Shown here: piece after piece, positions 1 through 11,800 of the stretch
How the letters are laid out: every line of letters starts with the position of its first letter
Position numbering within the stretch: the stretch's first letter is position 1
Assembly (NCBI GenBank): GCA_025331565.1
Contig: JAFREQ010000047.1
Coordinates: 982,001-1,046,000, forward strand
From: Holacanthus passer
Lineage: Eukaryota; Chordata; Actinopteri; Pomacanthidae
Length of the DNA stretch: 64,000 bases
Direction of reading: 5' to 3'
The notes under the pieces: generated by a model
What the model was told of the DNA's origin: nothing
The model's database searches: none
What the model saw: the letters and a program-made list of their open reading frames with translations, nothing else
Made by a program: the position numbers and the translations under genes

Positions 1-1369
1 CAGATGACACAAAACCATCTGACCAGCTGGCCTGGAGGGGGGAGTGGAAAGGAGGAAGGATGAGGAGAAGGGGAAGGCAGAGGTGATGGAGTATAAAACC
101 AGGTGGAAGAATGGAATAGAAACATGAAGAGATGAACAGAGAAAATGTTGATAAAGTGAGCAGGAGTCAACAGCATGTGTTTTTCTGTGTTTACACTGGA
201 CCCACCTCGAACACGTATTCACTGGTGTCTTCAGGCTTGTGTGTCACTCCTCTCAGCACCACCCTCTCAATCACCACTGAAAGGAGCACAGATAATTTCA
301 CAGATGATTAACCACACTTCACATGTTCGAGACAGTTGTGTAAAACATCCATTATTTATGGCTGATTAGTTTAAACGGCCTGGAGGGATTTAATCTTGGC
401 CTTCCCTCATAAGAAATAAATCATCTGAGGGCAAAGCCAGAAGCAACAAGTAAAGTAGTTTAATCATGTCATCAGGTGTAACCATACTGTCTGTGATGTG
501 AACTGGCCAGTCGCCTGCACTATTTATGTTTTGTCTCGACCTGCCCCACAGCACAAAATGACTGTAGTGTACAGTGTGTGTGTATAAGGTTGGTGGGATT
601 GTTGAACATCGTCAGTGACTCAATGTTGATTATGTCTCCAGGTGCTGTGATTTCATTCCTGTTTTATGGTGCTTAAAACCCCCTTCTCTATCTACATTCA
701 TTTTAACTGCTGAATCGAGGACACTGCACTGCAGAAAACCAGAAGGTTATTAATCTCATTAGCTGTCTTGCTCCTCAGTATTGTCAAGATGTCACTTTTG
801 TCATTTACAGTCCAGTTAAAGAAGTGAAAGAGGCCTACTGTTGCAGTTCATTACTCACCAGCAGATCAGTAAATTTCTGTTCATATGACTTGATTGATCA
901 AATTAAGAACTATTTTAATTCAGTCCTTATCAAGCTAAGTGTTTCTTAAATGGAAGGATTTGCTGTTATTTTCCATTTTATATCATTGTTTGATGGAATA
1001 TCTTTGTGTTTTGGTCTGTTGGCTGGACAAAACTTTTGAAGACATCGTCTTGAGCACTGGGAAAGTGAGATTGACATTTTTTCACAATTTTCTGGCATAT
1101 TCAAGACTAAACATTTTTGGGGTGTACAATATTACAATATAGACTGTCAGACGATATCATTTTGTCTACCTTCACAGATTTTGGCGTGGCATTTATACTT
1201 TTGTATCTATTTAATATCTCTGACTGAATTAAGTCATGAGGGCAACATTAGCAATCAAAGAGCAGAACTGCATTATGGCAAAATTTGGATTTTTGCATTA
1301 ATTGTGATGAAGTACTTGAATTTATCAGGTACTGAATTTACTGGAATGGTCAAATACAAAATTAACTGA

Positions 1370-1425
1370 TCAGAAAATGTATTATATCACAATATATATC
1401 AATATCGTGATATAATACATAAGAT
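1370..1425. repeat. AT-rich hairpin repeat
   Basis: GTATTATATCACAATAT (1379-1395) is inverted at 1402-1418 with one mismatch and a 6-nt loop. Similar ATATCGTGATAT palindromes occur in worn hAT-type repeats of fish; the class is a guess. Confidence 0.4.
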
Positions 1426-2622
1426 AATTTTAATTTAACCATGTTGCCCTCTCCAAAAATATTTACTAAATCAACTGAAAAAAACAGTGCACCTGCATAA
1501 TGATAGTTGCAACTCTAGTTGCTTTCCTCTTCCAATTATCTTTATGTCCCCTCATATTCAAGCATAACCAAATAAACAACTATTTACACCTTCTTATTTA
1601 AGAGCTCCTTGTCTTGCTTCTCCTTTCATCCTTAAAGATTAGACAGCCACCCTCAGTTTTGTGAACCATTTTTAGTGACTTGGAGATCTCTGGCTCTGTA
1701 AACTCACAGTCCAGCAGTAACCAACATTTTGTCCATCGGATGAGGCTAAAATCTTGGCAATAACTCTATCACGTATATATGTACTCTAATTTTCCATCTG
1801 GACAGAAACTCTGTCCAGGCTTCGCTGCCAAAGCCCTCCCCACAGCTGCTACTGCACAATTCATTCAGGATGGTGTTCCCCACCTGGGATTCAACCTCCC
1901 CAAATCTGTCCAGTCCAACCTGTAATCTGTCCACCGGCTGCTTGTAGCTATTTGTATCAAATCTGAAACACTGCTGCTGGCCTTCAAGACTATTAACCTC
2001 TGAGTAATCATCCAGCTCTCAATTCTGGCACCAAGCCCTCTCTCTCCTGGTTCTGTCTCTGAAATGACATTTCCTCTCCTGTCAGGCCAAATTACCCCCC
2101 ACCCTCTATCCTAATAATCCAGTGTAACTTGAGAACACATCATATTTGTATTACAAGTTGATGTATTATGACTTAATAATGTGAATTCTTTCAGGTTTAA
2201 CGTGGTTACCTTCTGGAAAAATTAATATTGGCCCATTTTTAGTGCATAGCATTTGTTGACAATAAATATGGATGCAAATCCATCTGTACTCACACATGAA
2301 GCGGTCACATGTGTGCACATATCTTGGATTATTTGCACATATGTCTACTTCTATGTCTGACTGCATGCCTCAGATGAAGAGGCAGGTTAGGGCTGCTCCA
2401 CTGCCATTAGACTGACTACAAGGTGAGTTGAAGTGGTGGAAACGCTAAACAGATGGGTGTGTGTGCAGAAAACCTCCAGGTACCTATTCAGGCATATTAG
2501 ACTCTAAAACTCTCTATTTGAAACCACATGAGGCATGCAGGAACAAGCAGGAGGAGAGGGGAGGACGAAGGCGAAGGAGGAGACGAATAAAGAGGGGGAT
2601 AAGAGAGAGGAGTTGCTCTCAT

Positions 2623-2628
<6 letters not shown>

Positions 2629-2671
<43 letters not shown>
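2629..2671. repeat. (CA)n microsatellite
   Basis: About 21 CA units, preceded by purine-rich DNA. Confidence 0.95.
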
Positions 2672-2673
<2 letters not shown>

Positions 2674-3122
2674 CTCACCACCTTGCTGTGTGCCTGTTGG
2701 GCAGCAGCTGTGGAAGGCTCTAAATGCTGCCTGCCATTCACACTAATCTAGGCTGCAACACACACACAGAAGTGTAGTCCAGGAGAGTGTGTGCATGACA
2801 TGCTGATGACGTGATCAAAAAGAAGAGTTTAAGTTATCTGCTGGAAAGATAATGCTGCATATTGATAAATATCCCTCATGTTGGCTTTGTGTCTTTACTA
2901 CTTTATAATTACAGTATAAGTGTGTGCTAAAACACACATTGTAAAACCAACACAATGAGGTGTGTCTCATTCTGCCTGGCCTGAGGTAGCAAACACTGTA
3001 AACACACACAGGGAAAATGGTAGGGCATGGCAAATAAACTTAATTGTGTGTTCCTGTGAGAAAGTGTGTGTACGCTTCTCTGCATTTGATTTTTATGTGT
3101 TCCTATATGCTGAATACTATTA

Positions 3123-3128
<6 letters not shown>

Positions 3129-3153
<25 letters not shown>
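3129..3153. repeat. (TG)n microsatellite
   Basis: About 12 TG units. Confidence 0.9.
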
Positions 3154-4045
3154 TTTATGCTGGTGACAGCTATGTGGTGTGACCATGAGGTAGTGACATA
3201 GTTGAGTATTGTGTTGCAGACAGAGGCAGGGGGCCAAGACAATAACAGACTGGCCAGGAGAGGCTTGCCCCACCGAAAACCACATACTGTACACCAGCTG
3301 GTCACTTGGTGATTGATTTCATACGAACGATAATGGAAGCTATCCTAGGTGATCGAATTGTCTTATGAAATAATTCAATCTATGTGTGACTGTGACTGAG
3401 AATGGAGAACAAAGACACTGCTGTCAACTTTGTCACAATGTGTGTTTGGTATATGCTACAACACTCCTTGCCTACATCCACCAAGATGTTTTTACTTTGC
3501 CTGATTATGATGCACAATATCTGGAACCTGGAACTAGTTCACTTACATGGAATGCAGTCATTTTTAATGAGTTTTACTTTTGAGTTTTTTATGACAACCC
3601 AAAACTCTGTTGTGTCTAATGTTTTGGGTCATAATTTAGGGGCATTTTCTAATTGAAATTAATAAATAATTTTACAGAAATTCTTGTTTGTATCTCAGCA
3701 TACACTTTTGGTGTTTTGGTTTTATTTTTTCAGGATTTAGGACACATATAAATAACTCTGATATTTGTTCTGACACCACAATACACAGGAGGTGAACTGA
3801 CAGATTATATTGACAAATTCAACTTTAAATGTATGTTTAATTATTGTAATATAATATGGAAATGCAATGTAGAAATGCATAACAAGAGGTTGATTTATCA
3901 TAACTGAGGAAAATATTGAGACAGATTGTGAAGTTTTATCGCAATTGGGATTGTTGATTCAGAAGGTTTGGTGATGATGCTTTGACAGATCACACTGAAC
4001 CTGAAACCATGTGCATCCTTAAGTGATATACTACACTGCAACTCG

Positions 4046-4048
<3 letters not shown>

Positions 4049-4090
<42 letters not shown>
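4049..4090. repeat. (CA)n microsatellite
   Basis: About 21 CA units. Confidence 0.95.
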
Positions 4091-4093
<3 letters not shown>

Positions 4094-4371
4094 CTTAAGC
4101 CTTAGGGCAGCATTCTTAGAGCTTAGTTTTAGTGTTCAGATGTGTCAGCATGCCACATCTTGTTCAACCAGGCTTAACTAAGTGTGTAGCATGACACAAA
4201 ACCTTCATGGTAATATGCACAGATGGAAGGTGGGGGTGTGGCCATACATACAATAACTTAGATATGTAAATAGTACAGGATCATCATCAGTGTTCATCTT
4301 GGAGTGAAGCACCAATTTAGAAATGTAGTATGAATATAAAAAGAAAATCTTCTATAAATTCAGTAGCTCAC

Positions 4372-4606
4372 CTTTTCCTGCTTTCCCCTGGTGGTTCTTG
4401 GTTGGTGCTGCTGCATCCTGGCCTTGCCCAGCAGGCAGGTGAGGAGGTGGTAGTGGAGGAGGCGGAGGAGGAGGAGGAGGAGGTGGAGGAGGAGGAGGGA
4501 GGTCTGGGTGAGGAGGGCTGAGCTCCTGGCTGACGGCTTGCTCTCGTCGTCCCATGGTGACCCCTGAGCCTGGCCCTGAGCCTGCGCTGGCCTCTCTGGT
4601 CCGACT
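4372..4606 (-). CDS. zcchc14: zcchc14 coding exon 3 (poly-proline)
   Basis: Acceptor TCCTCCAG|AGTCGG and donor GGAAAAG|GTGAGC bound 235 nt. Entering in phase 0 gives SRTREASAGSGPGSG, a run of 14 Pro broken only by synonymous codon changes, then APTKNHQGKAGK and a phase 1 exit. The ends resemble the human order PRTEA...GKHSK followed by a Val codon, which the phase would supply. All three minus-strand frames are open because the core is a GGA/TCC repeat, so the frame rests on phase and flanks. Using an AG two bases further in would give a Ser-rich frame instead. Confidence 0.7.
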
Positions 4607-7600
4607 CTGGAGGACAGAGGTGAGAGATCATTCAGCAAAAGAGAGGTGAAACCACAGAGCAGAGGTCAGGGATAACTAGATACAGTACAGGGCAGCATTA
4701 AATCCTCAGCCTCAAATGCAGCTTGTTTGCACGCTGAAGCATGTGCGGTACCAATATAACAGTGACCTCAAGGTGGGGTGTCTGTGCTTACAGATGGTTC
4801 AACTGCAAAAAGACAAAGAGTGAATTCTGCATCTGCTCCCATGCCAGCACATGGAAACAGTCCCAGACAGTTTCCCCCTCCTGTCAACCAGTTGCCTTCA
4901 CAGTCCCAAATGAGCACAAATACACACAAAAGGCAACATTCAACAACCATCTAGATGAATGCAACGCTTGAGCTCTGTGCTGTCACTGCTTGAACAAGCT
5001 CGAACACTGAGCAACGCTCTCTCCAGGGCTGGCACAGTGCTAAAACAAAGTGAGGAGAAAGATCTGGCAGTACAGAGCAAACCAATATTTAACCAGGCTC
5101 GTCCACTGAGAGGGCGCTCTTATTTATAGCAACGTCCTCGAGGAGCAGTTGTAGAGAGAAAGAGTTGACATCCAAGCACACATTTAAATCTGGAGGCGCC
5201 TTTAACTGTTGGATGAACTGCAGCTCCGTCTGAAATTGGGATCGATGTGCTTTGCTCCAGAACACCTAGGAAACTCATCCCACCAAACTTTGCTAACCTC
5301 GTCTAGGACCTGCAAGCTGCAAACTACAGACATTTCCTCACAATCAGATTTTGGAAAACTTAAGATGCTACTGTTATCAAAACAATCTTTCCGTGATGAG
5401 TACTTTAATTTTGCTTTGTGTTGTGTGTATTTTCCTTTTGGTGATTGTCATCCTGCATCAGCAGGACCCATGTTGGGATATCAATATCTCATGACTGACA
5501 CATGCATCACTGTAATACTCCCTGGTGTCACAAAGCTCTCACGAAGAAATAACTGAGTATGAGCATTATTAATACAACCCCAATTCCAAAAAAATTGGGA
5601 CGCTGTGCAAAATGTTGATAAAAACAGATTTTGATGGTTTACAAATCATCTAAACCCTATATTTATTATCCAAATAATTGAACACAGTGCAAAGACAACC
5701 TATCAAATGTGGAAACTGAAAAATTAAATTGTTTTATTAAAAATACATGTTAATTTTATATTTGATGCCAGAAACACGTTCCAAAAAAGTTGGGACAGGG
5801 GCATGTTCACAATTGTGTTGCATCAGCTCTTCTTTTAAAAACACTGTAAACATTTGGGAGACCCGATGAGACCAGTTTCTGGAGTTTTGAAAGTGAAATG
5901 TTGTCCCATTCTTGCCTGATATAGGATTTCAGCTGCTGTGTCCATGTGTTACTAATCACATTTGTAAATGTGTAAAAGAATCTTTAAATGCATACTGAGA
6001 TTTGTGAATATGTAAAGGAATCTGCAAATGCGTATTCAGAATCCATGTATGCATAAAAAAAAGGTGATCCCCTGACTTTCCCCCAGCACCATTTAGGGGT
6101 TTTAGTGAAATGTCTTGACAACTGACAGATGGATTGACATGGTACAGATATCCATGGTGTCCAGGGGAGGAATCCAAATGATGTGTCTTTACGACTTTGG
6201 TAATCCCATGAATTGGGAAAACTTTTGATTTTCTTTCAAACAATTCATTATGGTATATAAATCTACATTCAGAAACATTTGATGTAGCTTATCACCTTCA
6301 GTGACGTGTTTCACATGACTACATTTGTTTCTATTTTGATAAAAATTGATTGGCTTGTATTGACATATGGATTGACATTTTCTTTGACAGCTTAAGATGA
6401 GCAAAGTCCATAAATGATCCTGACTCAGCTCTGGGTCGATTCGCCTAGTAGTTTCTGACGAGATCTCCAAAACAGGATTTTGAAAAAACTGAGAAAAAGT
6501 TGCAAAATTGATATTTTTAGAGTCAGTGGAGCAAAGATACAGATGACTTGAGAGATTAAAATGATAAAAAAGAATTTGACTGTAGGTCAAGCCATTTTTA
6601 GATAATTGCGAAAACATAAACTTGATTGTTACAGTGCCACCTTGCAGCCAATATGTGTCATTTTATGTGCTTGAGTAGTGGAACAACAACAGCAAAAGGG
6701 TTCCAGCAGCAAATCTTCACTGCTTGGAACCCTAATAAGATTACATTCGAGTTTAAAATGTGCGGCTCTCTGTTTTTCAGGGGGTAAAACAAACGTGTGC
6801 TATTGCCTGCAATCATACACACGCACACCACGAGGCAGTAGATCTGAAAACAATTAAGTGAGCTACTGCCACATCCGCATGTTACTTGCCCAACCTGCCA
6901 ACTCTGCTCTGTCTGCAGATTGCTAGTGAAGGGAAAGAGAGTCTGACTCTCTTACACTGTCGGTACATGAAGTCAAAACGGCACTCGTGAGAACAACATG
7001 AATCAGTGGAAAGGATTACAAGGAAGAAACAGGAAAACAAGGAGTGTCGAAATGAAATCAAGAAACATTCCAGATATTTGAACAGCATGTGAACCTCCCC
7101 AAACACTGCCAGTAGCAACTGTGCAGTAAAAACTGAAAACTATAAAACACAGACTGTGTGCTGACAGCAACTCCTCTTCCTTCTCCTACAGCTTAACTAT
7201 GCTGTTAATTCTGATAGTGGAAATATTTTTCTAGATACGTAGAGCACTCATATAATAGGGTGATTATACATGTTTATATCACTGCACTTCTGTTGCTAGA
7301 TACTGCTGAAAAAAATCTAATTCAACTATATTTCCTCTGGAATGACTCGGCATCCAGCTGCTTCGTGTTAAAAATAAACTGAGGCAAGTTGACTCAAAAA
7401 CCTGGAGGATGAACAGACTGCAGTGGCTGTTGCAGCACTAAAGTCTGTCTTACGTGCAGTGGTGGAAAGTAACTAAGTAAATACAATTTTGAGGTACTGG
7501 TACTTTAAGGAGTATTTATGTGTTGAGCTATTTTATATATTTACTCGACTATAGTTCAGAGGGAAATAATGTACTTTTTATTCCACTACGTTTGTCTGAC

Positions 7601-8806
7601 AGCTATAGTTGCTGGTTGCTTTGAAGATTAAGATATTACATAAAACCTTGAGCTACAACATTAAACACTGATTAGACATTAGGAAATCTCTCTTTTAAAA
7701 GAAGAAATGACACATTCTTCCTCTTACAAATAAAAAGAAAAAAGAAATAAAAAATTTGTTTTCACAAAAGTAAAACAAGAATTAAATGCAGGAGACATGT
7801 TTGTTGTTTCCTGTTTGTGGACTGATCCACGAGCTGTCAGTAAGGTCACCTCATGTTAATGCTTTTAACACAGTGTCAGCTGTTTAACATCGTCTTGCTT
7901 TAGTGCATCATTAATAATAGTAACATTTACTTTTAAAGCAAAATTTCGCAATTTTAGTAAAGTCGCATTCATTAATTTTTCAGTCTTTAAGGGGCAGCAG
8001 ATGAGTGACAACACATTGTCTATTTACACAGACACAGAGAAACATTTTAATTCATTTCTAGCCGTGTTTCTGAAAACCCAACAAAGTCCAGCAGTTTCTC
8101 TTCTTTTAGCTCTTTCTCGGGGTTTTCACCAGTTCCTGAGGGAAATATCTGGCTCTTTATCTGCTAGATGATTCACTATGTTCAATAGCCAGTCGCTAAC
8201 TCTGTCTGCCATTTGGTGCTCGGCAGGTCGCGCACAGTGTTTTTTGTCCTGCCTGCTGTATATGGAAATTGTGCAGAGACAGAACCAAAACAGTTCAGTT
8301 GTGGAACATACAGAAAAAACAATAAGCTAAAAGACGCTCTGTAGAGCTGAGAGGAATTGCAGAGAGAGTGAGTTTTCTGTTGGGTACTGAGGTACTCCTT
8401 TCACATTATGCATACACATTTGATTAACTGTTCATATACAAACACTGATTTGTGCAGCTTTAAGTCTTATTTATTACTTATTTCTGCTATAGTCCCTTCA
8501 GCCTACTAGCACTGTGGCTACTGTTAACCCTGCTACAGTAAAGATACTCACTGTTATGGCCGTGAGTGAAAGCAATTGTGTCAAATATACATCTACAGTA
8601 GGTGACAGTAGGTCTGGCTAAAACCGTCTGTACTGTGCATACTGTACACAACTGCTCTGGTTTACAGTGAAACCCTGTCATTCTCTTCAGAGCGCTGAGG
8701 GAAGGAAAGAGAGCCAGAGAGGGAGAGGGAGAGAGAGAGTGAGAGCATTTATAACTTCCTGGGGATTCACTGGAGACATACACACATGCACACACTCGCA
8801 GACACA

Positions 8807-8852
<46 letters not shown>

Positions 8853-11800
8853 ACAGAGGGTTGATTTCAGCATAGAGAAATGTGCTGACCTGCACTAAGC
8901 AGGAGCCAAGGGCAACAAAACACTAAATACAAACGCTCCTCTCTGAGCTGGGTACTTTCCCTTCACTGCTCACACATGTTTAAACAGTGTGCCTGTCTGC
9001 GAGTGTGTGAGCCTATAAGTGTGTGTTTACGTCTGTGTGAAAGAGAGGGAAATAATAGCCAATGTCTTGCTTCTTTAACTTTTTTCTCGTCTCTCTTTAG
9101 TTTGCTCGCATTGATTGAGTATCACTTTCCTTCTCCTCCAAATTCTTCCTGATTGTGTGTCTAAATAATCCCTCTTCAGCTCTCTGCAGGGTGATCCCAC
9201 ATGTTCCTGTACCAGAAGGTTAATGAACCACTCAGTTCTCTGCATCACTGGGAAATCCCCTCCTCTCCCTCCCTCTATGATCTCCTCCTTTTATTACAAC
9301 ACATCCAGGCAGAGGGACCACATTTGGTTGTAAACAACTCCAGTCTTTTTCTTCCTGTCCTCTTTTATCATCAATATTTGGACATTTATGGTCAACCACT
9401 GATTGTGTTGTGTTGGAGAACGGAATTTGTTTTACCTAAAGAGTACTTTTCTTAACATTTCAAAACATTTATTGCGTGATAGGGATCACCACAAAGAAGG
9501 CTGATTGTTAAAACTCCATGTTCAGCTCCACTAGCTAAAGACTAGGTCATTAGACCGGTCATAAAAAGTCAAATTAAGTCTAATCTTAAACTTCTAAGAT
9601 ATGGAAAATGACAACTAATGTCATTGCTTTATTTGTATTCCCACATGTTCTTTGATTCCTTTCACATGCCCGTTTGTGCACCTGTACATACATGGTGCAT
9701 AGATGGTTAATGTATATAGTTTTATGTCTGACAAAGTAAACCAAAGCAAACTGAACTGTGAACTGTTTTATTCTGTCTCTGTTACACATTCAGCACAGAA
9801 GTGTCAAAGGTAAATCCTTCCTGGGCCCTTATCTTAATTTTCCTGATGATAATGTAGTAATAGGTTTATCACATATCATATGTTTATTTTGCATTTCCTG
9901 CTTTTGTAATTGATATGCAACTATCCAGACCAAAAGACCACACAGAGGGACAAAGTGAATTTCAGAGTGTCAGAGTGCTGCTTGTGCTGCTCGTTGCACC
10001 ACCGAGAAAATAGGGCCCATGTTGTGTATTAGTACTTAGGTCTAACAAACGCGTTGACTACATTTTCTTCCTGATAAAAACTTGTTAAGTTATTTCTATT
10101 TTATATTTCAAAAACTTGTGCTGATGCTTGCAGTCTTCCTTCTTTTGTTAGCCAAAAAGGCGAGATGACATTTAATGCACAAAGTAAGAGTTGTGCCACC
10201 AGCCACAATTTGACTAATGTGTTCTGAACTTGAATTCTGTGTTTTCATTTGTAGGGGTCTGTGTTTCATATGAATGCTGTATATCTACATTTTCCTGGAA
10301 TTAACGTTAATCCATTTCACACATTTGGATCTATATTGCATCCATTTTTTATATCATTTTTTAAAATGCAGTTTGAATCTTAAAATATAAAATTACTAAA
10401 ATTACTATCCTACATTAATAGGAATAAAAATACTACACAAGCTACAAATTCAAATTTCAATTGCAGGAAGCTTTTAGTTTGTAGACACATCTATTGGATG
10501 TATTAAACAATGGAAGAGGAATCCAAATGTATGTATACTAGACTTTTGTACACACTGAATGAAAGAAAACTGAAGACATAAACAAGCATTTAGCCAATTA
10601 ACCCAATGAACATAATTTTAATAACATAGGATAAAACTACAGACCCACAAATGAAATCCTTGTCATGTTTCATTCAAGAATTGAAACTTACTCTGTTGTT
10701 AATCACTAAGACAGCCCACTAATCTGTGTCTGTGTTGCTGCCTACCTTGTGCCAGCAGGTGCAGTGCGTGTGGCAGGGTTGGCAGGCAGACAGAGGCAAG
10801 TAGGCAGCGCTGGCATCAGACAGGGAGCAGGCAGCGGGGGACAACGAGGCCAGAGGCAGGGACACGGTCTGATGGTGATAGTGGTGATGTGGCTGAGCGT
10901 AACAGACGGCAGCTCGATCCCCACCGGGGCCCGCTGCTTGAGCCTCTCCTCCTCCTCCTCCTCCTCCACTGCTCACCTGCAACAACCATCATGTTCAGTG
11001 AGATGCCAAAATCAGAAATGCAGCCAGAGTAAGTTGTGACAGTTGTGTCATTTCTTTTTCTGCTCTAGTCTTTATTGCAAGAGACAAAACAGTCTTTTGC
11101 TGTCTTGTACAGTGTAGTGACAAGTGACAGGAGCATGGATCTCACAGATTGCCACTTAATCTTAAAAGAGTCCAAATAATGAATGATGTTGTAACCTGTA
11201 CTGTATCATTATAAAAGAAAGCAAATACAACCCCAATTCCAAAAAGGTTAGGACTTAACATAAAACAGATTGTGATCATTAGCTAATCCTTTTTGACATA
11301 TACTTACTTGAAAGCAGTACAAAGACAATATATTTAATGTTTGACCTCATCGACTTCATTGATTTTTGTAAGTATCTGCTCATTCTGAATGTGATGGCAG
11401 CAACATGTTTCAAGTTGGGACAGGAGCAACAAAAGACTGGGAAAGTTGTGGAAAGCCCATCATCACATTAACTTGACATTAGCAATATTGCAAGTTCTGT
11501 TATTACACCAAATAAGAAGGTATTTCACTTTTATATGTAATATGAGATGTGCATGAACAAATATATTCATTTGACAAAAAAATGATCAAAGAAATCTACA
11601 GTATCTTATCCTGCATGGTGACGTTACTTATGTTTGGGGTCAGTTCGAACTCCTTGTTAGACCTCCTCTGAACAGAAACAAGTTTCTAAACAATTCTCAT
11701 TAAATTAGGGAACATTGTGAAGTATCAAGGTGATTAACCATTGTTAAGTATGTTTGTGAGCTGTTTAATGGGACCCAGGTTCCAGGACAAACAAAACATT

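Larger units (their letters stand above)
1..4371 (-). other. zcchc14 intron 3 (partial)
   Basis: No further zcchc14 exon was recognised here. The segment is AT-rich with a hairpin-forming repeat at 1379-1418, CA/GT runs at 2629-2671, 3129-3153 and 4049-4090, and a purine-rich patch near 2545-2610. Positions 1800-2110 might be an old LINE remnant, but the match is too weak to call. Confidence 0.6.
4607..10745 (-). other. zcchc14 intron 2 (6.1 kb)
   Basis: A phase 0 intron. It contains a class II element copy at 5575-5930, a repeat fragment at 5950-6185, a MITE end at 7448-7650, a repeat copy at about 8040-8400 and a CA run at 8809-8851. Nothing else was recognised; 9.0-10.7 kb is plain AT-rich DNA. 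Confidence 0.7.

Noticed and set aside
1746..2110. Possible LINE tail with AFKTINL-like wording
   Set aside because: Only a weak resemblance across frames, with no diagnostic RT motif or 3' tail.
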